DNA of 57,213 nt, taken from Terriglobia bacterium (GTDB lineage Bacteria > Acidobacteriota > Terriglobia > Bryobacterales > Bryobacteraceae). The DNA lies in contig JANXYJ010000017.1 in assembly GCA_025350105.1 (NCBI GenBank), positions 1-57,213 of the forward strand. The letters are read 5' to 3'. A model generated the notes under the pieces. That model had not been told where the DNA came from and searched no databases. It saw only the letters and a program-made list of their open reading frames with translations. A program made the position numbers and the translations under genes. Below, piece after piece: positions 9,270 through 18,029 of the stretch (the first letter of the stretch is position 1; each line of letters begins with the position of its first letter).

Positions 9270-10172
9270 TTACCGGAGTAGCGGCTTTTCTTGCGCCGTG
9301 GTTGTTTGTTGTACCGAGGTTGTTTCTTGCACCGAGGTTGTTTCTTGCGTTGATGCTTCCAGTGATTTTGCCAGGGCAAGAAGTTCGTCGGTCTGCAATG
9401 GGAGCGCGGGTACCTGAGGCGGCGGAGGGACGGGCGTCCACATGGTGCGGTCGCGGGCGACAAAGCCAAAGCGATATTCCAGCACCAGGCCGATCATGCG
9501 CATACCCAGGCGAAAGGCTTTCCAAAGATCGCCGGTGACTGACGATTCGCCAATGCGCTGCCGGTAATTGACGGGAATTTCGACGAACGGGATTTTGTGC
9601 GCCACCACTTCCATCAGTAATTGCGGACCGAAGTGCGATCCGCCAATGGTGAGATGCGGGCGGATCAACTGAAGGGCTTCGCGCGTGAACAGGCGGTGCG
9701 TGCAGCCCATGTCGGTGAGGATGGTGGTGTTGAACAGCAACTCCGTCATCTTGGCCACTGCCCAGTTGCCCCAGCGCAGGAACCAGCCCATATTGGCGCC
9801 GGCCCAAATAAATTCGCGGCTGGTGCGGGTGCCAAAGACCACCGGTACGTCGTCGGAGTAAGCCAGAAGTTTTAACAGATCGTGGCCGCTAAAGGTGCCG
9901 TCGGGTTCAGAAAGAACGATCAGGTCTACACCGTTTGCAGTGCAGTCGTCGATACCACGCAACAGCGCATGGCCGTAGCCCTGCTTGTTTTCGAAGATTT
10001 CACGCGCACCGGTGCCGGCCACTTCGTCGGAAGTGCCGGGCGCGGCGTTGTTGTTCACCACGATGACTTCATCCGCCAACTGCGTGCGGAAGTATTCAAG
10101 CGTGGCCGCCCGAATGGAATCTTTTTCGTTATAGGTGGGAAACACCACCGCCACTTTTTTGCCGCGCCACAT
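9270..10172 (-). CDS. GT2 glycosyltransferase, DPM1-like
   Basis: A GT-A fold glycosyltransferase of 300 residues resembling polyprenyl/dolichyl-phosphate sugar transferases. VAVVFPTYNEKDSI starts the nucleotide-binding domain, EVIVVNNNA follows, and LSEPDGTF (about residue 88) provides the metal-binding Asp motif. A DMGCTHRLF segment near 155 and an amphipathic LGMRMIGLVLEYRFGF stretch near 222 fit a membrane-associated enzyme. No full multi-TM C-terminal domain is present. The C-terminus ends in Gln/Thr-rich hexapeptide repeats encoded by 18-bp units at 9303-9356. The TPR membrane gene upstream on the same strand is 20 bases away, so the two may be co-transcribed. Confidence 0.85.
   Translation of the reverse strand: MWRGKKVAVVFPTYNEKDSIRAATLEYFRTQLADEVIVVNNNAAPGTSDEVAGTGAREIFENKQGYGHALLRGIDDCTANGVDLIVLSEPDGTFSGHDLLKLLAYSDDVPVVFGTRTSREFIWAGANMGWFLRWGNWAVAKMTELLFNTTILTDMGCTHRLFTREALQLIRPHLTIGGSHFGPQLLMEVVAHKIPFVEIPVNYRQRIGESSVTGDLWKAFRLGMRMIGLVLEYRFGFVARDRTMWTPVPPPPQVPALPLQTDELLALAKSLEASTQETTSVQETTSVQQTTTAQEKPLLR
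9303..9356 (-). repeat. 18-bp tandem repeats at the end of the GT2 gene
   Basis: Units at 9303-9320, 9321-9338 and 9339-9356; the first two are nearly identical (TGTTT.TTG.ACCGAGGT) and the third is partly degenerate. In frame they code for QETTSV-like hexapeptides in the last 30 residues of the glycosyltransferase. Confidence 0.85.
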
Positions 10173-10192
10173 ATTGATTCAGTGCGTGTGAT

Positions 10193-11593
10193 TCAGTTCT
10201 GGGAAATCGGTTTGGTGTTTTTGGCGAACAGTTCTTCGCGGGTTTCAAAAGTCTGGTAGTTTTGCAAAGCCAGGTTGGAGAGGGCGCCGAACAAGCCATG
10301 GGGATCCGCCTCCACCGACTTGATGAAATAGCGTTCGGAGGAAATGGACACGGCGCAGTAGCGCAGAGCCTGGCCCGCATAAAAGGCAATTTCCGCCATG
10401 TCTGGTCTGGAGGCTTTAGTGGAGGGCAGATCCCAGGCGTGTTCGATGGCGGTGCGGGCTTCAGCCTCGCGGCCGTTCTCGCCCAGTGCCCAGGCGCGGA
10501 CGCCCAGCGCCAGGCCCTTTTCGTTTTCGGGGCAGACCAATGCTTTTTGGGAAAGTTCCAATGCACGCTCCGGTTCGAGACCTTGGCGAAGGAGTAGCAG
10601 AGCGCGGATGCGGTCCACGCTGCCGTTCAAGCGGTCAAGTTCCGAAGCGCCGTCCAGGGCTTTGTCGGCCTCAGTGTATTGGCCTTTTTCAAGAAGCACG
10701 GTGGAGACCAACACCAGCAATTGCGAAGCCCGGCGCGCGTCCCACTGGGCAACTAATGCTTTGCGCACCATGATTTCGGCTTCGTCGAATTCTTGACGGC
10801 GGTAGTGAATGGTGGCGCGGATCCGGAATTCGCCGAAACGATCGTTGAAGGCCGGGTCAATCTTATCGGTTCGTTCCAGTGCCAGTTGATAGTCACCCTT
10901 GCGGTAGGCTTCCATCACCGACTGCATGCTTTGCGAAGGAATGGCATCGGCTTGACGCCAGGCAACCACGGCCAACGCCACCAGGCCGATCAACGGGGTA
11001 ACGGTTTTCCAAACGGATTCGGAAGGCAGAACATCGCCACCAAAACTGGTGAGAAACAACAGCGCCCAGAAACTGGCATGGGCAGCGCGGTCGCGAAATT
11101 GTTTGTGGCTGAAAACCAGTTCCCAGGTGATCATCCCGCAATAGAAGATGGCCGCGCCCAACCATAAGGGTTGACGGGGAAACACGTGGTGAATGGAGAT
11201 GGCGACGCAGGCCAGAAAGCCGGTAGCCACCACTTTAAAGATGAAACGCTTGGATGCCTGTTGGTGAAATTTCTTGCGTTGGTTGGCTTCGGCAAGGGTT
11301 TCGAGGCCACCGGGTTTTATGCCGAGGGTCTGCTCAATCACTTTTGCCACGTGCCCACGCTGGCGGATGAGTGGACTGAAACCCCAATAAGCCGCGTAAG
11401 TAATGGAAACGACAGCCGCGCCCAACAGGGCGAAGGGAAACCAAACCGGATGGCCCGCGCTGGCGGTGGGGTCCACCCGCACCATCAAGACGCAGAGTGC
11501 CGCAGCCAACAGGACGGAGGAGACCGTCAGTGTGGCCATTCGCGCCCGGGTGTTGGGTTGCTGCACGGTAATGGGTTTGCGCCGCTTGGCCAT
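10193..11593 (-). CDS. Membrane protein with C-terminal TPR repeats
   Basis: A 466-residue protein of unknown specific role. The first half is membrane-embedded: hydrophobic segments are visible at about residues 20-42, 50-70, 112-130, 134-152, 165-180 and 185-200. The second half, from about 215, is a soluble helical domain with tetratricopeptide-like helix pairs, such as AYRKGDYQLALERTDKI, IHYRRQEFDEAEIMVRKAL and LLEKGQYTEADKALDGA. Such TPR domains usually mediate protein contacts. A Lys/Arg-rich N-terminus (MAKRRKP) suits a cytoplasmic start. It precedes the GT2 gene on the same strand. I do not recognise an orthologous named gene. Confidence 0.8.
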   Translation of the reverse strand: MAKRRKPITVQQPNTRARMATLTVSSVLLAAALCVLMVRVDPTASAGHPVWFPFALLGAAVVSITYAAYWGFSPLIRQRGHVAKVIEQTLGIKPGGLETLAEANQRKKFHQQASKRFIFKVVATGFLACVAISIHHVFPRQPLWLGAAIFYCGMITWELVFSHKQFRDRAAHASFWALLFLTSFGGDVLPSESVWKTVTPLIGLVALAVVAWRQADAIPSQSMQSVMEAYRKGDYQLALERTDKIDPAFNDRFGEFRIRATIHYRRQEFDEAEIMVRKALVAQWDARRASQLLVLVSTVLLEKGQYTEADKALDGASELDRLNGSVDRIRALLLLRQGLEPERALELSQKALVCPENEKGLALGVRAWALGENGREAEARTAIEHAWDLPSTKASRPDMAEIAFYAGQALRYCAVSISSERYFIKSVEADPHGLFGALSNLALQNYQTFETREELFAKNTKPISQN

Positions 11594-11735
11594 GGGCTGA
11601 AAGTGGTTCTGGGTTTCTTATTGGGTCCATGAGTGCAATCGGCGGAATGGGTGTAACGCTTTACGGACAGTATTACGATGGCGTGGGGATTGGTACTAAT
11701 CCGGTGCCGGTTTAGGTGGGAGTTATTCTAAAGAT

Positions 11736-12698
11736 ATGGCAGTCAGTAAACGCTTTCCGGCATTGGCCTGGGGCGTGTTGATCTATAACATCGCGGTGAT
11801 TTTGTGGGGGGCGTTGGTTCGCGCCACGGGCTCGGGTGCCGGATGCGGGGGCCATTGGCCGCTCTGTAATGGTCAGGCACTTCCGCTGATTACACAAGCC
11901 GCCACGCGTATTGAATTTATCCATCGGGTGATGAGCGGAGTGGCGCTGCTGGCAGTGGTAGCCCTATTCGTTGCGGCCTGGAGGGGATTTTCGAAAGGCC
12001 ATCCGGCGCGCCGCTGGGCAACGTGGTCTCTCGTACTTATTTTGACGGAAGCCCTGTTGGGGGCGGCGCTGGTGTTATTCGGCTATGTGTCGAAGGACCA
12101 ATCGGGCGGGCGTGTGGTGTCGTTAGCGCTGCACCTGATCAACACGTTTGCGCTGCTGGCCGCGCTGGCGTTGACGGCGAGATCGGCCGGTGTGGTTGAT
12201 GGGGTAAAAGTGAGTGATCCGCCGCGCCGCGTCGCGAATGTTTCTTTTAAGATTTGGCTGGCGTTGGGCTCCGTGGTTCTGGTGGCGGTGGCCGGAGCGA
12301 TCACGGCGTTGGGCGATACGCTTTTTCCGGCAAGTTCGCTGGCAGCAGGCATGGCGGAGGATTTTTCCGCGGGCGCCAGTTTCCTGGTTCGTTTGCGGGT
12401 GATTCATCCGGCGTTGGCACTGGCGACGGCTGCGTATTTGGTGGTGTTGGCGATGCCGGGTTTGCGCGCGGGGGGGGCCAGAATACGGAGGTTGTCTATG
12501 GTATTGCTGGGGTTAGTGGCGTCGCAAATTGTTGCCGGTGCGGTGACGCTGCTATTGCGGGCCCCGCTGGCCATGCAGTTAGTGCATTTGCTGATAGCCG
12601 ATGCGCTGTGGATTACCTTGGTGCTGTTTGCCAGTGAGCGGGCTTATGGGGTCGGTGAAGTTCCATCGGCGTACGCGGCTGCGCAGTCGAGTGTGTGA
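11736..12698 (+). CDS. COX15/CtaA family heme A synthase
   Basis: A 320-residue, eight-helix membrane protein that oxidises heme O to heme A for aa3-type oxidases. The conserved haem-ligand histidines are visible in EFIHRVMSG (about residue 68), LALHLINTFAL (about 132), RVIHPALAL (about 227) and QLVHLLIADALW (about 283). The first periplasmic loop GSGAGCGGHWPLCNG has the Cys pair that occurs in Bacillus-type CtaA enzymes. The ATG start at 11736 precedes a positively charged N-terminus. No cytochrome oxidase or heme O synthase gene lies nearby in the window, so it functions in trans with genes elsewhere. Confidence 0.9.
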   Translation: MAVSKRFPALAWGVLIYNIAVILWGALVRATGSGAGCGGHWPLCNGQALPLITQAATRIEFIHRVMSGVALLAVVALFVAAWRGFSKGHPARRWATWSLVLILTEALLGAALVLFGYVSKDQSGGRVVSLALHLINTFALLAALALTARSAGVVDGVKVSDPPRRVANVSFKIWLALGSVVLVAVAGAITALGDTLFPASSLAAGMAEDFSAGASFLVRLRVIHPALALATAAYLVVLAMPGLRAGGARIRRLSMVLLGLVASQIVAGAVTLLLRAPLAMQLVHLLIADALWITLVLFASERAYGVGEVPSAYAAAQSSV

Positions 12699-12763
12699 AA
12701 CCCGCTCGTGCCGGGATCGGTTTCAGGGAACCAGCGGGTTTGTGAAGCGGCAGGCGGGGGAAT

Positions 12764-14020
12764 TTACGCCGTTACGCCAACGCGCTGCGCAGAACCGCTG
12801 TTGATTTTACGTGGCGCGGTCTCCTTCAGGAACATGCAGACCACGATGCCCAGGACTACGCCGCCTAAGGGCAGCCATAGAATATTTTGGATGCCGTAGT
12901 TTTTCGCAACGGCACCCGCGATTGCCGGGGCCACGCCGCCGCCGAATATCTCGCCGGCACCAACCACGATTCCGATTGCAGATGAGATCAAACCGGCGGG
13001 TGCGCCTTCGGTGGCGATGGGTCCGGTCAACAAAGCGACCAGGCCCAAAGTGAAGAACGTCGCGACGAAGAGCAGGATGAAAAGCATTGTCGTGTTGGGT
13101 CCGGTCTGCTGGAAAATGTACAACATGATGGCAGCGCCAATGAAGCCCAATACGGCAACTGTTCGGCGGCCGAGGGTGTCCGAAATTCCGGGCAGAGCAA
13201 ACTGTCCGACAAATCCGCCGAAGCCAACGGCGGAGGCGACCACGCCCATTTGTTCGGTGGAGAGTTTGAGATAGTCCGTCAAATAGATGGGCAGCATGGC
13301 GCTGAGCACGAAGACGCCGGTCATGGCGCAGAACAGAGCCACCATGGAAACCACAATGTTGCGGCTTTTAAAGATGTCCGCCCAATTTCCGGCGGGCAGT
13401 ACATGAGGATTGCCGGCATCACTCGCTGTGCCTTTTTCCGGTTCGCGAATGATGAAGTACATCAACACAGCCAGGATCAGACCCGGCACCGCCACCAAGA
13501 CAAAAATGTAGCGCCAGTCCATAAATTTCAGCAACTGCGTGGCGATGATGGGGGCGAAGGCTAAACCAAACAAAGCGAAGCCGCATTGTTGCAGGCCCAG
13601 GTTAAAGCCGCGGCGGCTGGGATGCGAGGCGTCGCCGCAGGCCGCGAAACTTGTCGGGCAGAAGGAACCTTCGCTGATGCCCATGATGGCGCGGATGACG
13701 ATCAGGCTCATCAGACCGGTGGCCATGCCGGAGATGCCGGAAAGAACAGAGAAGGCGATGATGGAGGGCAGCAGGACTTTGCGGCGGCCGATTTTATCCG
13801 ACAACCCGCCCATGATGATGGCGAAAAAGCCCCAGGAAAGCCCCAAAATACCAATGATGTTGCCCGCGTCCTGAGGGTTCAGGTGCAGGTCCTTCATAAT
13901 GCTGGGCAGCAGCGGCGCGATGATCCAACGATCCAGGCCCACCAAACCAAACGCCAAACCCAGTAGGATCACTGCCTTTTTTTCGTAGGCGGTATCCCAC
14001 GCCTTCTGTACAGTCGCCAT
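12764..14020 (-). CDS. MFS transporter
   Basis: A 418-residue major facilitator with about 12 hydrophobic helices. The loop 2-3 signature GGLSDKIGRRKV lies near residue 66. LDRWIIAPLLPSIMKDLHL in helix 1 and the ISEGSFCPTSFAA segment resemble members of the anion:cation symporter / sialic-acid-sugar-acid transporter groups. The substrate cannot be read from sequence. The start at 14020 is preferred over a longer frame because an AAGGAG ribosome site lies 7 bases upstream and the shorter protein begins with the usual charged cytoplasmic tail. It converges with the heme A synthase gene; no enzyme genes adjoin it to hint at the substrate. Confidence 0.88.
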   Translation of the reverse strand: MATVQKAWDTAYEKKAVILLGLAFGLVGLDRWIIAPLLPSIMKDLHLNPQDAGNIIGILGLSWGFFAIIMGGLSDKIGRRKVLLPSIIAFSVLSGISGMATGLMSLIVIRAIMGISEGSFCPTSFAACGDASHPSRRGFNLGLQQCGFALFGLAFAPIIATQLLKFMDWRYIFVLVAVPGLILAVLMYFIIREPEKGTASDAGNPHVLPAGNWADIFKSRNIVVSMVALFCAMTGVFVLSAMLPIYLTDYLKLSTEQMGVVASAVGFGGFVGQFALPGISDTLGRRTVAVLGFIGAAIMLYIFQQTGPNTTMLFILLFVATFFTLGLVALLTGPIATEGAPAGLISSAIGIVVGAGEIFGGGVAPAIAGAVAKNYGIQNILWLPLGGVVLGIVVCMFLKETAPRKINSGSAQRVGVTA

Positions 14021-14288
14021 GCAAAATCTCCTTAAAGGTGCGTGCAACGGCGCAAGGCGCGCAGTGCAGCTCATCAATTATATACAAGCGGGCGTAATCG
14101 GGTCAGTGACGAATGGGTGGGAGCCTCGTTTAGTTGGGTTAGGCGAGTACTGGACTGTGTGCCGATTGTAGTTGGGACGTCTCAGAGAATGTCCTGAACG
14201 GAAATGTTGGCGATTTGTTGGCTCCGGCGAGTGTGAAGGGCGTTGCGGCGCCGGTGCCCATGATTGCAGTTGACGTGCAACCCGTGAG

Positions 14289-14624
14289 ATGACCTCGCGC
14301 AAATCCACACTGAAGCCGGATTTGCTGAGCAAATCAGGCAAAACACTCAAATGTATCGGGATGGAGGACACGCTGGTTCTCAAGGACAGTGCCCTGGAAG
14401 TTGTGCTTTATCGACTGCGCGACAACATGTTGGTGCAGGGTGATCTGATTGATATGGGGTGGAGCCAGCATCCCTGGGCGGAAAACGATCGCAGGAATTT
14501 GGCCATGCGCAAGATTCACTTCGCGAAGGACATCCCGGTGCACGGGCACATTGCGACGTTCGATGAAGAGATGGCGGCGCTGGCGAAGATGGAAGCGGCT
14601 GTGTTGGACGACCACGTGAAGTAG
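14289..14624 (+). CDS. Small hypothetical protein
   Basis: A possible 111-residue soluble protein with no family I recognise. Codon positions look coding, with G/C bias at third positions over most of its length. The C-terminal half (DMGWSQHPWAENDRRN and a helical EEMAALAKMEAAV stretch) has natural composition. No strong ribosome site precedes the ATG; an internal ATG at residue 25 is an alternative start. Overlapping frames exist on the other strand but show poorer codon bias. It lies between the MFS gene and mnmG with no obvious operon partner. Confidence 0.5.
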   Translation: MTSRKSTLKPDLLSKSGKTLKCIGMEDTLVLKDSALEVVLYRLRDNMLVQGDLIDMGWSQHPWAENDRRNLAMRKIHFAKDIPVHGHIATFDEEMAALAKMEAAVLDDHVK

Positions 14625-14661
14625 CCTCTCTGTCGGTCCAGATGGTCCCGTCCTCATAATC

Positions 14662-14676
14662 TCCCGTCCTTATAAT
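14662..14676 (+). promoter_or_regulatory. Candidate promoter -10 upstream of mnmG
   Basis: A perfect TATAAT at 14671-14676 lies 21 bases before the TTG start of mnmG. It ends a 15-bp unit (TCCCGTCCTTATAAT) that repeats an upstream copy at 14646-14660 with one mismatch. No good -35 box is visible at standard spacing, so the call is tentative. Confidence 0.35.
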
Positions 14677-14696
14677 AGGGGGAGGGCACGTGTGTC

Positions 14697-16535
14697 TTGC
14701 TGTCCCCTCCTATCATGACTTCCCGTTATCAGGTGATTGTTGTCGGCGCCGGCCATGCTGGTTGTGAAGCCGCGCGGGCGTGCGCCCGCTTGGGCTTGAA
14801 GACCGCCATGGTCACCATGAACCTGGACCTGATTGCGCAGATGTCGTGCAACCCGGCGATTGGTGGAATCGCGAAGGGGCATTTGGTGCGCGAGATTGAT
14901 GCGTTGGGCGGCTTGATGGGCGAGGTTACCGACGCGGTGGGCATTCAGTTCCGTTTGCTGAACACCAGCCGCGGCCCGGCAGTATGGAGCCCGCGTGCGC
15001 AATGCGATAAGAAACTGTATCGGAACCGGGTCCGGCAAGAAATAGAAAAAGAGGTGAATCTCCGCATATTGCAGGCGGAGGTTGCCCAGTTGGTATTCTC
15101 TGAGGAATCCACAGGACCTAAACGTGTCCGCGGTGTTCTTTTGCGGGATGGCCGGATCATCGACAGCGACGCCGTGGTTATCACCACTGGTACGTTCCTG
15201 AATGGCCTGGCTCATGTGGGTGAACAGACCTACAGTTGCGGGCGCAGTGGTGAGGCCTCGTCTAATTTACTGGGTGATCAACTTCGCGGCTTGAACCTGG
15301 ACTGGAAGCGTCTGAAGACCGGCACCCCTCCTCGGTTGGATGGGCGTAGCATTGATTGGTCACGTTTTGAAGCCCAGTATGGGGACCCGAATCCGGAGCC
15401 GTTTTCTTTTACTACCAATAAGATAGAGAGAGAACAGGTACCTTGTTATATCTCTTATACCACGCCCGAATCGCACCAAGTGATACGGGAAAGCATTTCG
15501 CGGTCGCCGCTCTACAGTGGGCAGATTGAAGGGGTGGGACCGCGGTATTGCCCGTCGATTGAAGATAAGATCGTCAAGTTCCCGGATAAGACCCGTCACC
15601 AGATTTTCCTGGAGCCGGAGGGGTTGGATACACACGAGATTTACGTCAACGGCATGTCGACGAGTATGCCGATTGATGTCCAGCAGAAAGTTGTCGCGTC
15701 TATCCCCGGTCTTGAGAACGCTGAGATGATTCGGCCGGGTTATGCAATTGAATATGATGCCATCGATCCACGGGAGCTAAGGCCGTCGCTTGAGGTCAAG
15801 TCGATTGCCGGATTGTTTCTGGCGGGTCAGATCAACGGTACGTCGGGGTATGAAGAAGCGGCTTGCCAGGGTCTGATGGCTGGTATTAACGCGGCTCGGA
15901 GTATTGGGGGTTTTGAGCCGGTGATCATCGGCCGTACGGAGGGCTATACTGGCATTTTGATCGGGGACCTGATTTCGCAAGGGGCGGATGAGCCGTATCG
16001 CATGTTCACTTCCCGGGCGGAGTTTCGGCTGCACCTTCGCATCGATAACGCGGACCAACGGCTGACTCCCATTGGGCGGAAGATTGGTCTAGTGTCGGAC
16101 GAGCGCTGGGTTTTGTTCGAGGAAAAGCAGCGCCAGAAAGAATCCGTGCGCGCCTTTTTTGAGAACAACCCGGCTAAGGCGGCCCTCCTGAGGCGCCCAG
16201 AGACGAAGATTACGGAATTTGGTTTGGGTACGGAATTCATTCGTGGCGTGCTGACCACGGTTGAGACTGAAATCAAATACGCCGGGTATCTGGCACAGCA
16301 GGAACGGCAAGTCCAACATTTGCTGGATGCGGAACGGCGGCCGATTCCGGCGGAATTTCAATATGAAGGAATTCCGGGTCTTTCGCGCGAGGTTCGCGAG
16401 AAGTTGGAGCGTGTGCGGCCACTGACGCTGGGGCAGGCGGGAAAGATTCCAGGAGTGACGCCGGCAGCGATCAGCGTTTTGGATGTGTACCTTTCTCTAT
16501 CGGGACGAAGAAGCGCTGCGGCGCTGCCATCCTGA
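14697..16535 (+). CDS. mnmG: tRNA uridine-5-carboxymethylaminomethyl modification enzyme MnmG
   Basis: MnmG (GidA) is the FAD-dependent partner of MnmE that modifies the wobble uridine of several tRNAs. The 612-residue protein has the dinucleotide fold [14 protein letters not shown] at the N-terminus, the [22 protein letters not shown] motif (about residues 50-71), [12 protein letters not shown] near 209, and the glycine-rich [19 protein letters not shown] near 380. Length matches the family. Two starts are possible: TTG at 14697, with GGAGGG 10 bases upstream, or ATG at 14715, which matches the family N-terminus equally well but lacks a ribosome site. It heads mnmG-rsmG-parA-parB, a common arrangement near bacterial origins. 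Confidence 0.96.
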   Translation: MLSPPIMTSRYQVIVVGAGHAGCEAARACARLGLKTAMVTMNLDLIAQMSCNPAIGGIAKGHLVREIDALGGLMGEVTDAVGIQFRLLNTSRGPAVWSPRAQCDKKLYRNRVRQEIEKEVNLRILQAEVAQLVFSEESTGPKRVRGVLLRDGRIIDSDAVVITTGTFLNGLAHVGEQTYSCGRSGEASSNLLGDQLRGLNLDWKRLKTGTPPRLDGRSIDWSRFEAQYGDPNPEPFSFTTNKIEREQVPCYISYTTPESHQVIRESISRSPLYSGQIEGVGPRYCPSIEDKIVKFPDKTRHQIFLEPEGLDTHEIYVNGMSTSMPIDVQQKVVASIPGLENAEMIRPGYAIEYDAIDPRELRPSLEVKSIAGLFLAGQINGTSGYEEAACQGLMAGINAARSIGGFEPVIIGRTEGYTGILIGDLISQGADEPYRMFTSRAEFRLHLRIDNADQRLTPIGRKIGLVSDERWVLFEEKQRQKESVRAFFENNPAKAALLRRPETKITEFGLGTEFIRGVLTTVETEIKYAGYLAQQERQVQHLLDAERRPIPAEFQYEGIPGLSREVREKLERVRPLTLGQAGKIPGVTPAAISVLDVYLSLSGRRSAAALPS

Positions 16536-16544
16536 GCGCGTCTC

Positions 16545-17081
16545 ATGTCTGACTTCAAGTCCCTACTCGCGTCTGAATTCCGACCGTATGGGGAGTTGTC
16601 TACTCTGCAGTTGGGGCAACTGCAATCTCACTATGAGTTATTGATTCGCTGGAACCGGCGGATGAACTTGTCCCGGATCACGGAATTGGCGGAGGCTGTG
16701 AGGTTGCATTACTGTGAGAGCCTTTTTGCGGCAAGCAAGCTGCCTGATGGCGTGCAAAGTGTTGCGGATATTGGATCAGGGGCAGGTTTTCCGGGGATTC
16801 CGTTAGCGGTTTGGAGGCCCGATCTGGCAGTTACGCTGGTGGAATCGGATCAGCGTAAAGCGGTTTTTCTACGGGAATCTGCCCGGGCTCTTCCGAACAT
16901 CATGGTGGTGGCTCAGCGGGCGGAGACGATAAAGGACCGCTTTGATTTGGTGGTGTCCCGAGCGGTTCGTCCGGAAGAGGTGCTGGCGTTGCGGATCTCG
17001 GAGCGGTTCATGATCCTTGGATCAGAGGGGGCTCCGCTTCCGTGGGGCGATAAGCGGGCAGTTTTGTGTGTCGGTTTCTAG
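16545..17081 (+). CDS. rsmG: 16S rRNA (guanine-527-N7)-methyltransferase RsmG
   Basis: RsmG (GidB) methylates G527 of 16S rRNA using S-adenosylmethionine. The 178-residue protein shows the N-terminal LLIRWNRRMNLSRIT motif (about residues 31-45) and the SAM-binding VADIGSGAGFPGIPLA (about 72-87). LVESDQRKAVFLRE and VVSRAV follow. It is about 30 residues shorter than E. coli RsmG: the C-terminal strand region is brief and ends in WGDKRAVLCVGF. The ATG lies 9 bases after the mnmG stop. Confidence 0.93.
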   Translation: MSDFKSLLASEFRPYGELSTLQLGQLQSHYELLIRWNRRMNLSRITELAEAVRLHYCESLFAASKLPDGVQSVADIGSGAGFPGIPLAVWRPDLAVTLVESDQRKAVFLRESARALPNIMVVAQRAETIKDRFDLVVSRAVRPEEVLALRISERFMILGSEGAPLPWGDKRAVLCVGF

Positions 17082-17105
17082 AAATCCCATCTGGCTGGAG
17101 TGAAA

Positions 17106-17121
17106 GGTTCCACGTGAAACA
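17106..17121. promoter_or_regulatory. parS centromere site 1
   Basis: GGTTCCACGTGAAACA matches the bacterial chromosomal parS consensus (TGTTTCACGTGAAACA) at 14 of 16 positions. It lies between rsmG and parA. ParB binds such sites to nucleate the partition complex. Confidence 0.9.
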
Positions 17122-17175
17122 TTGACCCGGCTATTGGGACCGGATCTTTTGAGTCTTGAGAAAAAGTAGGGGCTG

Positions 17176-17191
17176 TGTTCCACGTGGAACA
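17176..17191. promoter_or_regulatory. parS centromere site 2 (perfect palindrome)
   Basis: TGTTCCACGTGGAACA is a perfect 16-bp palindrome identical to a known parS variant. It lies 55 bases after site 1 and 35 bases before the preferred parA start. A longer parA frame would translate the site as FHVEQ, an artefact often seen next to parS. Confidence 0.93.
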
Positions 17192-17225
17192 ATCCAAAAC
17201 GGCCTCTCGTGCTATCATCCATATC

Positions 17226-18029
17226 GTGGCCAAGATCATTGCCGTAACTAACCAAAAAGGCGGGGTGGGTAAGACCACAACGGCCATAAACCTGGCCGCT
17301 TCCCTGGCCGCGAACGATATTCAGGTTCTTTTAGTTGATTCCGACCCCCAAGGTAACGCGACAACCGGCCTCGGTGTTGAAAAAGGTCTGGAAAACAAGC
17401 GCACATTGTACGAAGCTTTGATCCAGAACGTTTCCATTGAAGACGCGATTGTGAAGACGCTTTGCGAGGGCCTGGAGTTGGTACCCGCCGATAAGGACCT
17501 GGTGGCCGCCAATCTTGATCTGGTGGACCTCCCAAATCGTGAATTCAGGCTAACTGAGGTACTGGCGCCGATTCGCGACCGATACGAATACATCGTGATC
17601 GATTGCCCGCCGTCGCTGGACCTCCTTACCTTGAATGCACTGGTTGCGGCTGATTCGGCGCTGGTACCTATTCAATGTGAATTCTTTGCGCTGGAAGGCA
17701 TCTCCCAGTTGATGGATACCATCGAAAAAGTTAGGACATCCTTCTCCCGCCCTTTGCCACTAGAAGGTATCCTGCTGACGATGTTCGATGATCGAACCAA
17801 CCTGGCGCGCCAGGTTGCGGAAGATTTGAAGGATTTCTTCAACCACGAAGTACTGACGACGGTAATTCCCCGCAGTATCCGGCTCGCCGAAGCGCCCAGC
17901 TACGGTAAACCGATTTTGATGTACGACCCGCGCTCACGTGCAGCTGAGAGCTATATCAAATTGGCCAAGGAGATCTTAGAAAATGAGCAACGAAGGCGAC
18001 AAACCACAGCAGCGGAAAGCGCTCGGTAA
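17226..18029 (+). CDS. parA: Chromosome partitioning ATPase ParA (Soj)
   Basis: ParA is the nucleoid-binding ATPase that, with ParB-parS, segregates replication origins. From the GTG at 17226 it is 267 residues long. The N-terminus KIIAVTNQKGGVGKTTTA contains the deviant Walker A with the signature lysine (K11) and P-loop lysine (K16). VDSDPQGNAT and VIDCPPSLDLLTLNAL supply the A' and Walker B motifs. The frame stays open upstream to a GTG at 17175, but that extension would translate the parS site and shift the family N-terminus, so the shorter start is preferred. No clear ribosome site precedes either. Its last 47 bases overlap parB. Confidence 0.95.
   Translation: MAKIIAVTNQKGGVGKTTTAINLAASLAANDIQVLLVDSDPQGNATTGLGVEKGLENKRTLYEALIQNVSIEDAIVKTLCEGLELVPADKDLVAANLDLVDLPNREFRLTEVLAPIRDRYEYIVIDCPPSLDLLTLNALVAADSALVPIQCEFFALEGISQLMDTIEKVRTSFSRPLPLEGILLTMFDDRTNLARQVAEDLKDFFNHEVLTTVIPRSIRLAEAPSYGKPILMYDPRSRAAESYIKLAKEILENEQRRRQTTAAESAR

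Noticed and set aside
14078-14383. Minus-strand frame of about 100 codons between the MFS gene and mnmG
   Set aside because: Low-complexity composition, no ribosome site, and overlaps a better plus-strand frame.
17022-17287. Minus-strand frames opposite parS sites containing FHVE
   Set aside because: FHVE is the translation of the parS palindrome and not a protein motif.
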